A stretch of DNA of 64,000 nt. Source: Giesbergeria sp. (lineage in GTDB: Bacteria; Pseudomonadota; Gammaproteobacteria; Burkholderiales; Burkholderiaceae_C). A program made the position numbers and the translations under genes. The stretch spans positions 29,053 to 93,052 of the forward strand of contig JAKLLE010000002.1 of assembly GCA_023150295.1 (NCBI GenBank). The letters are read 5' to 3'. Of the stretch, positions 54,394 to 63,881 are shown piece by piece. Under the pieces are notes generated by a model. It worked only from the letters and a program-made list of their open reading frames with translations, searched no databases and was not told the origin of the DNA. Each line of letters begins with the position of its first letter. The stretch's first letter is position 1.

Positions 54394-54655
54394 GGATTCT
54401 TCTCCTCTTTGTGCTGCAAAACCGTGCACTGTGCCTATCGCGCATGTCAACGGCGTGACTTCGCATTGCAACGCAACATTGCACCATTTCAATGCGTTCC
54501 GCACTTTTTTTGTGCGTCATCTGCACCATCAAAGCGCATCACGCATAGTTTTGGTGCATTTATTGATGCGGTTTTGGCATAATCTTGGGTGCGGTGCCGT
54601 GTGGCCCGCATTTTTTTGACCCGCCCACCGTTTTCATCGAGAAGGTCCCTTGCAT

Positions 54656-55999
54656 ATGAAGTACGAGTCCGTAGGCAGCTTCCTGGAGCAGGTAGCACAG
54701 CGCAACCCCGGCCAGCCTGAATTCCTCCAGGCAGTCACCGAAGTGATGGAGAGCCTGTGGCCCTTCATCGAAAAGCACCCGCGCTATGCCGAACACGGCC
54801 TGCTGGAGCGCCTGGTGGAGCCCGAGCGCATCGTCATGTTCCGCGTGTCCTGGGTGGACGACCACGGCACGGTGCAGGTCAACCGTGGCTACCGCATTCA
54901 GCACAGCATGGCCATCGGTCCTTACAAGGGCGGCCTGCGCTTCCACCCCTCGGTCAACCTGTCGGTGCTCAAGTTCCTGGCCTTCGAGCAGACGTTCAAG
55001 AACGCACTGACCACGCTGCCCATGGGCGGCGGCAAGGGCGGCTCGGACTTCGACCCCAAGGGCAAGAGCCCCGCTGAAGTCATGCGCTTCTGCCAGGCCT
55101 TCGCCAGCGAACTGTTCCGCCACGTGGGCGCCGACACCGACGTGCCCGCGGGCGACATCGGCGTGGGTGGCCGCGAAGTGGGCTTCATCGCCGGCATGTA
55201 CAAAAAGCTCAGCAACCGCGCCGATTGCGTGTTCACCGGCAAGGGCCTGTCGTTCGGCGGCTCGCTGATCCGCCCCGAGGCCACCGGCTACGGCACCGTC
55301 TATTTCGCTGACGAAATGCTCAAGACCCGCGGCCGCAGCTTTGACGGCCTGCGCGTGTCCGTGTCGGGCTCGGGCAACGTGGCGCAGTACGCCGTGGAAA
55401 AGGCTATGCAGCTGGGCGCCAAGGTCGTTACCGTGTCGGATTCGAGCGGCACCATCATCGACGAGGACGGCTTCACCCCCGAGAAGCTGGCCATCCTGAT
55501 GGACGTGAAGAACCACCACTATGGCCGCGTGAGCGATTACGCCGCCCGCACCGGCGTGAAGTTCGAACCTGGCGTGCGCCCCTGGCACGTCAAGGTGGAC
55601 GTGGCCCTGCCCTGCGCCACGCAGAACGAGCTGGACGCAAACGACGCCGCCACCCTCATCAAGAACGGCGTGCTGTGCGTGGCCGAAGGCGCCAACATGC
55701 CCTCGACCATCGAAGCCGCCAAGGCCTTCGAGGCCGCCGGTGTGCTGTACGCACCGGGCAAGGCCAGCAATGCCGGTGGCGTGGCCACCTCGGGCCTGGA
55801 AATGAGCCAGAACGCCATGCGCCTGAGCTGGACGCGCGACGAGGTCGATGGCCGCCTGCTGCAGATCATGCAGGGCATCCATGCCGCCTGCCTGCAACAC
55901 GGCAAGCGCGCCGATGGCAGCGTGAGCTACATCGACGGCGCCAACGTGGCCGGTTTCGTGAAGGTCGCCGACGCCATGATGGCCCAGGGCGTGATCTGA
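54656..55999 (+). CDS. gdhA: NADP-specific glutamate dehydrogenase
   Basis: Catalyses reductive amination of 2-oxoglutarate to glutamate, an ammonium-assimilation route. 447 residues (447 in E. coli). Substrate and active-site motifs are typical: GPYKGGLRFHPSVN, the catalytic Lys in LPMGGGKGGSDFDP, and a Rossmann block VSGSGNVAQYAVEKA. The NADP type is inferred from length and similarity. Start ATG at 54656 after a GAAGGT site; the upstream 262 bp hold several A/T-rich and GCATCA-like repeats, a likely regulatory region. A terminator follows the stop. Confidence 0.96.
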   Translation: MKYESVGSFLEQVAQRNPGQPEFLQAVTEVMESLWPFIEKHPRYAEHGLLERLVEPERIVMFRVSWVDDHGTVQVNRGYRIQHSMAIGPYKGGLRFHPSVNLSVLKFLAFEQTFKNALTTLPMGGGKGGSDFDPKGKSPAEVMRFCQAFASELFRHVGADTDVPAGDIGVGGREVGFIAGMYKKLSNRADCVFTGKGLSFGGSLIRPEATGYGTVYFADEMLKTRGRSFDGLRVSVSGSGNVAQYAVEKAMQLGAKVVTVSDSSGTIIDEDGFTPEKLAILMDVKNHHYGRVSDYAARTGVKFEPGVRPWHVKVDVALPCATQNELDANDAATLIKNGVLCVAEGANMPSTIEAAKAFEAAGVLYAPGKASNAGGVATSGLEMSQNAMRLSWTRDEVDGRLLQIMQGIHAACLQHGKRADGSVSYIDGANVAGFVKVADAMMAQGVI

Positions 56000-56023
56000 G
56001 CGTTCTGCACCCAGCGCAGCAAC

Positions 56024-56048
56024 AAAAGGGGCTTCGGCCCCTTTTTTT
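56024..56048 (+). terminator. Rho-independent terminator of gdhA
   Basis: AAAAGGGGC-TTCG-GCCCC followed by seven T; a UUCG tetraloop hairpin 24 bp after the gdhA stop. Confidence 0.95.
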
Positions 56049-56091
56049 GCGCCCGGCTTGCGCCATCCGCTTCTGGTACGCTCAAACGGAT

Positions 56092-57345
56092 ATGTCCGCC
56101 CGCTCCGATTCCGCCAGTCCTGCAGCCGCGCAGCCCGCAGCGGTGTCTCCTGAACTGGCCATTGCGGTGCTCGCGCTGCTGCTGTCCATCCAGCCCGTCA
56201 CCACCGATTTGTACCTGCCCGCCCTGCCCGCACTCACGCGCGACCTGGGCGCCAGCGTGGCGACGGGGCAGCTCACGCTCAGCGCGCTCTTGCTCGCCTT
56301 TGGCTGCTCGCAACTGGTGTGGGGGCCGCTGTCCGACCGCTTTGGCCGCCGCCCGGTGCTGCTGGCGGGGCTGTGTATCTACACCCTGGCGTCGGTGGGC
56401 AGCGCGCTGGCGCCGTCCATGGCGCTGCTCATTGCCTGGCGCACCGCGCAGGGCGCGGCCATGGGCGCGGTGGTGATGTGCGCGCGCGCCATCGTGCGCG
56501 ACCTGTACACGCCGCTGACCGGGGCACGCGCCATGTCCAAGGCGCTCACGGGCCTGGGCCTGGTGGCCTGCCTGTGCGCGCCGCTGGGCGGGTTGCTGAC
56601 GGTGTGGCTGGGCTGGCGCGCCGCGCTGCTGGCGCTCACGGCCTACGCGCTGCTGACGCTGGCCCTGGTGGCGCTGTGCATGCCCGAGACACTGGCCCGG
56701 CCCAACCCGCAGGCGCTGCAACCGGGCGTGCTGCTGCGCACCTGGGGCACGGTGCTGCGCCACCCCACGTTCTGGGCCTTCTCGCTGCTGACCACGGCGG
56801 CCTATGGCGGGCTGTTCACCTTTTTGGCGGCCTCGTCCTTCGTTTTCATCGAGGTGCTGGGACTGTCGCGCACGCAGTACGGCTGGGTGCTGCTGTCCAC
56901 CGCGCTGGCCTACTTTGTGGGCACCTTCGTCTGCCGCCACCTGCTGGCGCGCCACGGTCTGCGCCGCACGGTGGCGCTGGCGGGGGCGCTCAGCCTGAGC
57001 GGCGGCACCTTGATGGCGCTGGTGGCCTGGGCGGGCTGGCACCAGCCCTGGGCGCTGCTGGCGCCGTTCTACCTGTTCATGCTGGGGCACGGCATCCACC
57101 AGCCCTGCGGGCAGACGGGCGCCGTGGGGCCGTTTCCGCAGGCGGCGGGCGTGGCCTCGGCGCTCAATGGTTTCATGATGATGCTGGCCGCCTTTGCCAT
57201 TGGCGGCTGGGTGGGTACGCACCTGGACGGCACGGTGTGGCCGCTTGTGCATGGGGTGTGGTTCTGGTCCGTGCTGCTGGCCGCCATCGCCTGGACATTG
57301 GTACAGAAATTTGGAGAACCGCGTGAGCCGCGTGAACCCCGTTGA
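56092..57345 (+). CDS. Bcr/CflA-family drug-resistance MFS transporter
   Basis: 417-residue proton-driven exporter of the DHA1 family with about twelve membrane segments. The conserved loop 2-3 motif [16 protein letters not shown], segment-5 motif with GAVV and the start ([14 protein letters not shown]) match Bcr/CflA. Substrates (bicyclomycin or other drugs, or small peptides) cannot be told from sequence. ATG at 56092. Its stop TGA is 22 bp after the miaA GTG start (overlap). Confidence 0.88.
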   Translation: MSARSDSASPAAAQPAAVSPELAIAVLALLLSIQPVTTDLYLPALPALTRDLGASVATGQLTLSALLLAFGCSQLVWGPLSDRFGRRPVLLAGLCIYTLASVGSALAPSMALLIAWRTAQGAAMGAVVMCARAIVRDLYTPLTGARAMSKALTGLGLVACLCAPLGGLLTVWLGWRAALLALTAYALLTLALVALCMPETLARPNPQALQPGVLLRTWGTVLRHPTFWAFSLLTTAAYGGLFTFLAASSFVFIEVLGLSRTQYGWVLLSTALAYFVGTFVCRHLLARHGLRRTVALAGALSLSGGTLMALVAWAGWHQPWALLAPFYLFMLGHGIHQPCGQTGAVGPFPQAAGVASALNGFMMMLAAFAIGGWVGTHLDGTVWPLVHGVWFWSVLLAAIAWTLVQKFGEPREPREPR

Positions 57346-58330
57346 TGCCCCGCAAGCCATTGCCCTGGCAGGCCCCACGGCCTCGGGCAAGACCGCCGGG
57401 GCCCTGGCCCTGGCCGCCGTGATCGGCAAGCGCATGCCCGTGGAAATCATCAGTGTGGACTCCGCCCTGGTGTACCGGGGCATGGACATCGGCACCGCCA
57501 AGCCCACGCCGCAGGAGCGCGACTTTGTGCCCCACCACCTGATCGACATCCGCGACCCGCTGCAGGCCTACAGCGCCGCCGAGTTCGTGCAGGACGCGAC
57601 CCGGCTCATTGCCGAGATTCGCGCGCGCGGCGCGCTGCCGCTGCTGGTGGGCGGCACCATGCTGTACTTCAAGGCGCTGCTGGACGGCATCGACGACATG
57701 CCCGCCGCCGACCCCGCCGTGCGCGCCCAGCTCGAAGCCCAGGCCGCCGAGATCGGCTGGCCCGGCATGCACGCCGAGCTGGCGCGCGTGGACCCGGCCA
57801 CCGCCGCCCGCCTGGCGCCTGGCGACAGCCAGCGCATCCAGCGCGCGCTGGAGGTGTGGCAGGTGTCGGGCCGCCCGCTGTCGAGCTTTCACACTATCAA
57901 AAATATAGCTGACAGCGCACGCCCCATAAGCGCTGGAGCCCTATTTTCCTTGGAACCCAACAACCGGGCCTGGCTACACGAGCGCATCGCCCAGCGCTTT
58001 GACGCCATGCTGGCCGCAGGCTTTGTGAACGAGGTGCGCGCCCTGCGCGCGCGCGGCGACCTGCACCCCGACCTGCCCTCCATGCGCTGCGTGGGCTACC
58101 GACAGGCCTGGGAGGAGCTGGACTTCCAAGCCACGCGCCCCGAGGGCACGCCGCTGAACACCGCCCTGCTGCGCGAACGCGGTATTGCCGCCACACGCCA
58201 ACTGGCCAAGCGCCAGATCACCTGGCTGCGCGGCATGCCCCAGCGCCACACCATCGCCTGCGACCGGCCCACCGCCGTGGCCGATCTGGTGCACGCCGTG
58301 CTGGCACGGCTGGACGGCCGCGCACCATGA
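57323..58330 (+). CDS. miaA: tRNA dimethylallyltransferase
   Basis: Transfers a dimethylallyl group to A37 of tRNAs reading UNN codons. 335 residues, with P-loop GPTASGKT, the substrate block [23 protein letters not shown] and the C-terminal [10 protein letters not shown]. The GTG start at 57323 follows GGAG by seven bases and overlaps the upstream stop. Dispersed repeat 1 (57891-57950) is read in frame and codes for [17 protein letters not shown] in the central part. It overlaps the ABC ATPase start by 4 bp. Confidence 0.95.
   Translation: MSRVNPVDAPQAIALAGPTASGKTAGALALAAVIGKRMPVEIISVDSALVYRGMDIGTAKPTPQERDFVPHHLIDIRDPLQAYSAAEFVQDATRLIAEIRARGALPLLVGGTMLYFKALLDGIDDMPAADPAVRAQLEAQAAEIGWPGMHAELARVDPATAARLAPGDSQRIQRALEVWQVSGRPLSSFHTIKNIADSARPISAGALFSLEPNNRAWLHERIAQRFDAMLAAGFVNEVRALRARGDLHPDLPSMRCVGYRQAWEELDFQATRPEGTPLNTALLRERGIAATRQLAKRQITWLRGMPQRHTIACDRPTAVADLVHAVLARLDGRAP
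57891..57950 (+). repeat. Dispersed repeat family 1, copy F (inside miaA)
   Basis: ACTATCAAAAATATAGCTGACAGCGCACGCCCCATAAGCGCTGGAGCCC with a T-rich tail. Both arms and the GCGCTGGAG core are well preserved; in frame with miaA. Confidence 0.8.
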
Positions 58331-58974
58331 GCATGCTGGTGGTGGACGGCCTGGCCAAGCGCTACGGCGAGGCCACGGTGTTCGAGAACGTGCACCTCAC
58401 CGTAGCGCCGGGCGAGTTCGTCGCCATCGTGGGGGATTCGGGCGTGGGCAAGTCCACCCTGCTCAACTGCATGGCGGGGCTGGACCACTGGGACGCCGGG
58501 CGCATCGTGCACGGCGGCACCGACCTGGGCCTGCTCGACGACACCCAACGCGCCCTGTGGCGCCGTGCGCAGGTGGGCTTCGTGTTCCAGGCCTTTCACG
58601 TACTGCCGCACCTGGACGTGGCGCAGAACGTGGCCCTGCCGCTGATGCTGCTGGGCCGCCCCGACGCCGCACGGGTGCAAGCCATGCTGGACGCCGTGGG
58701 CCTGCAGGGCCTGGGCCCGCGCCTGCCGCAGCAGCTCAGCGGCGGGCAGTTGCAGCGCGTGGCCATCGCCCGCGCCCTGGTGCACCGCCCCGCACTGCTG
58801 CTGGCCGACGAGCCCACCGGCAACCTCGACCCCGGCACCGCCGCCCGTATGATGGACCTGCTGGTGACCCAGACGCGCGAGCAAGGCGCCGCGCTGGTGC
58901 TGGTCACCCACTCCGACAGCGCCGCGGCGCGCGCCGACCGGGTGCTGCGGCTGCGCAGCGACGGGATCGGGTGA
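58327..58974 (+). CDS. ABC transporter ATP-binding protein (YbbA/LolD type)
   Basis: 215 residues; a stand-alone ATPase of a MacB/LolD-type exporter. Walker [11 protein letters not shown]-loop FVFQAFH, signature LSGGQLQR, Walker B LLLADEP and switch His in VTHSDS are all intact. Its permease partner is most likely the FtsX-type protein at 59554, but hsp20 lies between them on the other strand. ATG at 58327 overlaps miaA. Confidence 0.93.
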   Translation: MSMLVVDGLAKRYGEATVFENVHLTVAPGEFVAIVGDSGVGKSTLLNCMAGLDHWDAGRIVHGGTDLGLLDDTQRALWRRAQVGFVFQAFHVLPHLDVAQNVALPLMLLGRPDAARVQAMLDAVGLQGLGPRLPQQLSGGQLQRVAIARALVHRPALLLADEPTGNLDPGTAARMMDLLVTQTREQGAALVLVTHSDSAAARADRVLRLRSDGIG

Positions 58975-58978
58975 CGGC

Positions 58979-59407
58979 TTACTCGATGTTCAGCCGCTGG
59001 GCCGCGTTGTTCAGCTTTTTGGGCAAGGTCAGCGTCAGCACACCGTTGTCGTACTTGGCCTTGGCCTGGCCGGCGTCGATGTCGGCGGGCAGCTGGAAGC
59101 TGCGGGCCACCGAACCGTAGTAGCGCTCGGAGCGCAGCACCTTCTCGCCCTCGGTCTTCTGGTCAAGCTGGCGCACCTCGGCGCGCAGGCTCACCACATT
59201 GCCTTCGACGGACACATGGATGTCTTCCTTGGGTACACCGGGCACCTCGGCCTGCACGGTGTAGCCGCCCTCGGTTTCCTTCACATCCACCTTGATCTGC
59301 GAGGGCGCAGGCAGGGTGTCGCCATGCAGCGGGCGCACGTAGAAGCCGGGCGCAATGTCCTTGAAGAAGTCGTCGAACAGGCTGCCGCGCGATACGAGAG
59401 AGTTCAT
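58979..59407 (-). CDS. Small heat-shock protein (Hsp20/alpha-crystallin family)
   Basis: 142-residue holdase: N-terminal arm (LFDDFFKDIAPGFYVRPL), alpha-crystallin domain (about 42-135; IKVDVKETEGGYTVQAEVPGV; GVLTLTLPKK) and a short tail. The IxI-like motif is replaced by LNIE at the end. The start ATG at 59405-59407 is the second Met; a 6-codon longer form begins at 59425 and has no clear advantage. Divergent from the permease gene, with which it shares a 146-bp region; it ends 4 bp from the ATPase stop. Confidence 0.9.
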   Translation of the reverse strand: MNSLVSRGSLFDDFFKDIAPGFYVRPLHGDTLPAPSQIKVDVKETEGGYTVQAEVPGVPKEDIHVSVEGNVVSLRAEVRQLDQKTEGEKVLRSERYYGSVARSFQLPADIDAGQAKAKYDNGVLTLTLPKKLNNAAQRLNIE

Positions 59408-59553
59408 GGTCAAGCTCCTTGTCACTACAGGTTGGGTGGGTTTGCGAAAGGGCCGCTGGTGCAGCGGCTTCTGGTTTCCAGTGTGGGTTCGGTGGCGGGG
59501 TTTTCAAGGGCCGGCGCCACGGGCTGCGCACCTGCGCACGCACAATGCACACC

Positions 59554-62145
59554 ATGCGAATGCTGTTGCGCACCTTCTCCTGGCAGGAACTGCGCCACCA
59601 CCCCTGGCGCAGTGCGGCGGCCGTGGTGGCGGTGATGCTGGGCGTGGCGCTGGCGTTTGCGGTGCAACTGATCAACACCTCGGCGCTTGACGAGTTTGCG
59701 CAGGCGGTGCGCAGCGTCAACGGCCAGCCCGACCTGGAGGTGCGCGCCATGCAGGGCACGCTGGCGCAGGCCCTGTTCACCCCGCTGGCCACCCATGCGC
59801 AGGTGCGCCAGGCCAGCCCGGTGCTGGAGCTCAGCGCCATGGCCCGCAGCAGCGACGCCACCGCCCCGCCCGCCGTGCCCCTGCGCGTGCTGGGCGTGGA
59901 CGCCCTGGTGCTGCCCGGCATGGCCCCCGCCCTCATGCCCCGGCCCTGGGATGCCAGCGCGCGGTTTGCGCTGTTTGCACCCGCCACCGTGTTCCTCAAC
60001 GCGGCGGCCTTCCAGGCGCTGGGCCTGCCCGCGCAGGCCGCACAGCCAGCCCCCACGCTGGTGCTGCAACTGGGCAGCGCCAGCCATGTGGTGCATGTGG
60101 CAGGCATGGTGGCGGCAGGCGGCGGCGCGCTGGCAGTGATGGACCTGGGCGCCGCGCAAGACCTGTTCGGGCGCGACGGCGCGCTCAGCCGCATCGACCT
60201 GCGCCTGCAACCCGGCACCGACCGCCAGGCCTTCACCCAGGCACTGCAGGACCAGCCCTGGTGGCCTGCGCAGACCATGGCGGTGCAGCCGGGCGACGCG
60301 GCCGAGCGCATCAGCCTGCTGTCGCGCGCGTACCGCGTCAACCTCACGGTGCTGGCGCTGGTGGCCCTGTTCACGGGGGCTTTTTTGGTGTTCTCGGTGC
60401 TGGCGCTGAGCGTGGCGCAGCGCGCGCCGCAGTTTGCGCTGCTGGCGGTGCTGGGCGCCACGCCTGGACAGCGGCTGGCGCTGGTGCTGCTTGAATCGGG
60501 CCTGCTGGGGCTGGCGGGCAGCGTAGCAGGCATCGCCCTGGGAACGCTGCTGGCCCAGGCCGCGCTGCACCTGCTGGGCGGCGACCTGGGCGGGGGCTAC
60601 TTTGCCGGTGTGCAGCCCGTGCTGCGCTGGAGCACCGCCACCGCCCTGCTGTACGGCAGCCTGGGCCTGGTGGCCGCGCTGGCGGGCGGCTGGTGGCCCG
60701 CGCGCAGCGCGCAAGCCTTGCCCCCAGCGCAAACCCTCAAGGGCCTGGGCCAGGCCGCCAGCGCACCAACCCGGCCCACCACTGGCCTGGCGCTGCTGAC
60801 CGCCGCTGCACTGCTGGCGCTGGCCCCACCGATTGCGGGCGTGCCGGTGGCGGCCTACCTGTCGGTCGGTTTGCTGTTGGTGGGTGGCATGGCACTGCTG
60901 CCGTGGGCCGTGGCCCTGCTGCTGCGGCTGCTGCGCCCGTTGGCACACCACCAGGTGCTGCCCCTGCTGGCACTGGAACGCGCGCGGCGCATGCGCGGCA
61001 GCGCCGCCATCGCCATTGGCGGCGTGGTCGCCAGCCTGAGCCTGGCCGTGGCGCTGACGGTGATGGTGGCAAGTTTTCGCGGCTCGGTCATGCAATGGCT
61101 GGATGCCGTGCTACCCGCGCCGCTGTACCTGCGCTCGGCCCTGCAGGCCGCCGGGGGCGACGCCGCCCTGCTGCCCGCCACCCTGGCGCAAGACGTCGCC
61201 CGCCTGAGCAGCGTGGAGCGTGTGGAGCCGCTGCGCGCCAGCCCGGTGCAACTGGACCCGGCGCGCCCCGCCCTCACGCTGCTGGCCCGCCCCCTGGGCA
61301 CCGACCCCGCGCAGCGCCTGCCGCTGGTGGACGCCGCGCTGCCCGTACCGCCGGGGCATATCGGCATCTACATCAGCGAGGCGGTGGTGGACCTTTACAG
61401 CCTGCGGCCCGGCATGGATTGGCCTGCACTTTCAAGGTCTTTTAGGGCTCCAGGGCAAGAGGAGAAAGCGCAAGCAGCTCCTTTTTTCATAGCAGGCGTG
61501 TGGCGCGACTATGCCCGCCAGAGCGGCGCCATAGCGCTGGACCAGGCCGACTACGAGCGCCTGACCGGCGACGCCCGCCCCAGTGACCTGGCCCTGTGGC
61601 CCCAGCCCGGCACGGACAGCGCCGCGCTGCGCCGGGCCGTCGAAGCGCTGGTGCCCGGCATCGAGGATGGCACGCCCCGACTGGAATTCGTCTCAGCCGA
61701 CGCCATCCGCGCCCGATCGCTGCACATCTTCGACCGCAGCTTCGCCGTCACCTACTGGTTGCAGGCCGTGGCCATCGGCATAGGCCTCTTCGGCGTGGCG
61801 GCGAGCTTTGGCGCGCAGGTGCTGGCGCGACGCAAGGAATTCGGCCTGCTCGCGCACCTGGGCCTCACCCGCCGCCAGATCCTGGCCGTGGTCGCTGGCG
61901 AAGGCGCCGCCTGGACGGGCGTGGGCGCCGCCGCAGGCCTGCTGCTGGGCCTGGTCGTGTCGGTGGTACTGGTGCATGTGGTGAACCCGCAGAGCTTTCA
62001 CTGGACCATGGATTTGCGCCTGCCACTGACCCGCCTGCTGGCCCTGTGCGCCGCCGTGGTGCTGGCGGGCACGGTGACGGCCTGGGTGGCTGGGCGGGCC
62101 GCTGCGGGGCGGGATGCGGTGATGGCGGTGAAGGAGGATTGGTAG
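59554..62145 (+). CDS. ABC transporter permease, FtsX/YbbP type
   Basis: 863 residues with two FtsX-like modules. The N-terminal membrane helix (AAAVVAVMLGVALAFAVQL) leads to a large periplasmic domain, then three membrane segments with the FtsX core (LALVALFTGAFLVFSVLAL), a second module and a C-terminal membrane block (VAASFGAQVLARRKEFGLLAHLGLTRRQ). This is the MacB/YbbP type that, with the YbbA-like ATPase, moves lipids or lipoproteins or acts mechanically. ATGs also lie at 59545 and 59560; 59554 is chosen. A repeat copy (61430-61497) is translated in the second periplasmic domain. A truncated copy of its 3' end lies at 63058. Confidence 0.9.
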   Translation: MRMLLRTFSWQELRHHPWRSAAAVVAVMLGVALAFAVQLINTSALDEFAQAVRSVNGQPDLEVRAMQGTLAQALFTPLATHAQVRQASPVLELSAMARSSDATAPPAVPLRVLGVDALVLPGMAPALMPRPWDASARFALFAPATVFLNAAAFQALGLPAQAAQPAPTLVLQLGSASHVVHVAGMVAAGGGALAVMDLGAAQDLFGRDGALSRIDLRLQPGTDRQAFTQALQDQPWWPAQTMAVQPGDAAERISLLSRAYRVNLTVLALVALFTGAFLVFSVLALSVAQRAPQFALLAVLGATPGQRLALVLLESGLLGLAGSVAGIALGTLLAQAALHLLGGDLGGGYFAGVQPVLRWSTATALLYGSLGLVAALAGGWWPARSAQALPPAQTLKGLGQAASAPTRPTTGLALLTAAALLALAPPIAGVPVAAYLSVGLLLVGGMALLPWAVALLLRLLRPLAHHQVLPLLALERARRMRGSAAIAIGGVVASLSLAVALTVMVASFRGSVMQWLDAVLPAPLYLRSALQAAGGDAALLPATLAQDVARLSSVERVEPLRASPVQLDPARPALTLLARPLGTDPAQRLPLVDAALPVPPGHIGIYISEAVVDLYSLRPGMDWPALSRSFRAPGQEEKAQAAPFFIAGVWRDYARQSGAIALDQADYERLTGDARPSDLALWPQPGTDSAALRRAVEALVPGIEDGTPRLEFVSADAIRARSLHIFDRSFAVTYWLQAVAIGIGLFGVAASFGAQVLARRKEFGLLAHLGLTRRQILAVVAGEGAAWTGVGAAAGLLLGLVVSVVLVHVVNPQSFHWTMDLRLPLTRLLALCAAVVLAGTVTAWVAGRAAAGRDAVMAVKEDW
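61430..61497 (-). repeat. Dispersed repeat family 1, copy G (inside ABC permease)
   Basis: In reverse: CTATGAAAAAAGGAGCTGCTTGCGCTT, loop, CCCTGGAGCCC and a T/A-rich tail. It is read through as part of the permease (SFRAPGQEEKAQAAPFF). Confidence 0.75.
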
Positions 62146-62269
62146 GGTTGCCGCTGCCCCCGCCTGCGCCCAATGTCCCCAAGGCGTCGCGGAACATCAT
62201 GAACAACCCGTCGGAGTGAAACCGTCGGTTCGATTCCGTGTTGGCGACGGGTCGGTTACGTCGCTCTGG

Positions 62270-62683
62270 TTACCAAACTTGCAGCCTTAATGTTTGATTG
62301 GTGCCGGTGGGCACCTGCGCAAACGCCTTGTCACGGCTGACCAGGGTGACATCCACGGCGATGGCATGGGCGGCGATCATCATGTCAAAGTCGCTGAGGT
62401 TGATGCCTTGGGCTTCCAGAGTGGCGCAAAACCCGCCATAACAGGTTGCAACATCCTCATCCCACGGCAACACGTCCATGCGGAGCAGCACTTGCGTCAA
62501 GGCATTACGCAGACGGGCGGGTTGCCCTTTGCGGTGCAAACCATATTCCAGCTCTGCCAATGTCACGCTGGACATCACGACCTGCCCTACGGGCAGTTGG
62601 GTCAGGCGGACAAGCAACTGGGCATCACGCCCCTGCATGATGTGGCTGATCACGTTGGTGTCGAGCATGTAGCGCTGGGTCAT
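62270..62683 (-). CDS. vapC: VapC-family PIN-domain ribonuclease toxin
   Basis: 137-residue PIN-domain RNase, the toxin of a type II system; such enzymes often cut tRNA or rRNA. The acidic residues are Asp8 (MLDTNVISH), Glu in LAELEYGL, and Asp in [10 protein letters not shown] and SRDKAF. It overlaps vapB by 4 bp (ATGA), the usual order. Between the YbbP-like permease and its truncated copy. Confidence 0.95.
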   Translation of the reverse strand: MTQRYMLDTNVISHIMQGRDAQLLVRLTQLPVGQVVMSSVTLAELEYGLHRKGQPARLRNALTQVLLRMDVLPWDEDVATCYGGFCATLEAQGINLSDFDMMIAAHAIAVDVTLVSRDKAFAQVPTGTNQTLRLQVW

Positions 62684-62931
62684 TCTGGGCCGCCCTCAAA
62701 AGGGTCACGCCTGGAATGGGTCTGGCGGCGCTCAATCAGGAGATCTTCGTCTTTGTTCTGCGCCACCACGTCCAGCAGGCCTTGCCAGTCCGTCGGTTTA
62801 CGTGACAGCACCACATCGCCTGTGGCGGGGTCATGGCGGATGAAAACTTCGGGCACATCAAAGCGGAACTCCAGCGGCAAGCGCACGGCCTGGCTTCGGC
62901 CTGTGGCGAATATTTTGGCGGTTTGGTGCAT
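62680..62931 (-). CDS. vapB: VapB-family AbrB/SpoVT-type antitoxin
   Basis: 83-residue antitoxin with an N-terminal swapped-hairpin AbrB domain ([19 protein letters not shown]) that binds DNA and a C-terminal region ([20 protein letters not shown]) that should block VapC. The start ATG at 62929-62931 follows a TATTTTGG-like region; the promoter is at 62962-62990. Confidence 0.93.
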   Translation of the reverse strand: MHQTAKIFATGRSQAVRLPLEFRFDVPEVFIRHDPATGDVVLSRKPTDWQGLLDVVAQNKDEDLLIERRQTHSRRDPFEGGPE

Positions 62932-62961
62932 TTTCTGCTCCCGTATTGAGTGGTACGTCTC

Positions 62962-62990
62962 ATGGTATATATCCACATAAGGGCTGTCAA
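62962..62990 (-). promoter_or_regulatory. Sigma-70 promoter of vapBC
   Basis: On the minus strand: TTGACA (62985-62990), a 17-bp spacer and TACCAT (62962-62967). Half-sites GTGG and CCAC around the -10 form an imperfect palindrome, a possible VapBC operator. Confidence 0.6.
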
Positions 62991-63057
62991 CCAACAGATG
63001 CTTTACACGGCCTGTATCACCAGGAAGCTGATCATCTCGAAGTCTTCACCAACCAAG

Positions 63058-63546
63058 GCGTGGAGCCGCTGCGCGCCAGCCCGGTGCATGGTGTCGGCCC
63101 AGGTGATTCGCGCGCGATCGCTGCACATCTTTGACCGCAGCTTCGCCGTCACCTACTGGCTGCAGGCCGTGGCCATCGGCATCGGGCTGTTTGGCGTGGC
63201 AGCCAGCTTTGGCGCGCAGGTGCTGGCACGGCGCAAGGAATTCGGCCTGCTCGCCCACCTGGGCCTCACGCGCCGCCAGATACTGGCCGTGGTGGCCGGT
63301 GAAGGCGCCGCGTGGACGGCCGTGGGCGCCGCCGCCGGCCTGCTGCTGGGCCTGGCCGTGTCGGTGGTGCTGGTGCATGTGGTCAACCCGCAGAGTTTTT
63401 ACTGGACGATGGATTTGCGGGTGCCGATGGGGCGGCTGCTGGCGCTGTGCGCCGCCGTGGTGCTGGCGGGCACGGTGACGGCCTGGGTGGCTGGGCGGGC
63501 CGCTGCGGGGCGGGATGCGGTGATGGCGGTGAAGGAGGATTGGTAA
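63058..63546 (+). pseudogene. Truncated duplicate of the FtsX/YbbP permease 3' end
   Basis: Bases from about 63105 to 63546 are a nearly identical copy of 61704-62145 without indels; the preceding 63058-63085 matches 61219-61250, so a large middle part is missing. The first base runs (before 63105) have no start of the permease and the frame begins with unrelated codons, so the encoded protein would lack the N-terminal two-thirds. A few substitutions separate the copies, including a TAG to TAA stop. It is a pseudogene or gene remnant produced by duplication across vapBC. Confidence 0.88.
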
Positions 63547-63676
63547 GGCTGGAGCGTGCAGGCGCCCAAGTTGGCTACCAATGGTGGCTTTGCCTACAAA
63601 ACCAAATGTTCTTCGACCACTTGTGACAACGTTCGACCCGGAGCAGTCCTTCCCCCGAGTTCCGCAAACCGGGTCA

Positions 63677-63838
63677 TCAGTTCGCAAACACCATCGCATC
63701 GAGTGGGCTGGCCGTCCCACCCGCCGCCACCTTCAGCACATGCGTGTAGATCATGGTTGTGCTCACGTCCGAATGCCCCAACAACTCCTGCACCGTTCGG
63801 ATGTCTGTGCCTGCTTGCAGCAAGTGGGTGGCGAATGA
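63677..63838 (-). pseudogene. C-terminal remnant of an integron-type tyrosine integrase
   Basis: The minus strand encodes [38 protein letters not shown] and GGTASPLD, the last third of an IntI/XerC-like recombinase with catalytic His (GHSDVS) and Tyr (IYTHV). Similarity stops at 63838, exactly where the GAGGGACTTGCA repeat begins, so the 5' part has been removed or displaced by an insertion. Reading from 63934 continues only into unrelated sequence. Confidence 0.82.
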
Positions 63839-63881
63839 GGGACTTGCAAAATTCAAAACCGCAGAGGGACTTGCAGAATTC
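63837..63881. repeat. Two 18-bp direct repeats at the integrase break point
   Basis: GAGGGACTTGCAAAATTC (63837-63854) and GAGGGACTTGCAGAATTC (63864-63881), one base different, nine bases apart. The left copy abuts the integrase remnant, as expected for the end of an inserted element. Confidence 0.75.
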
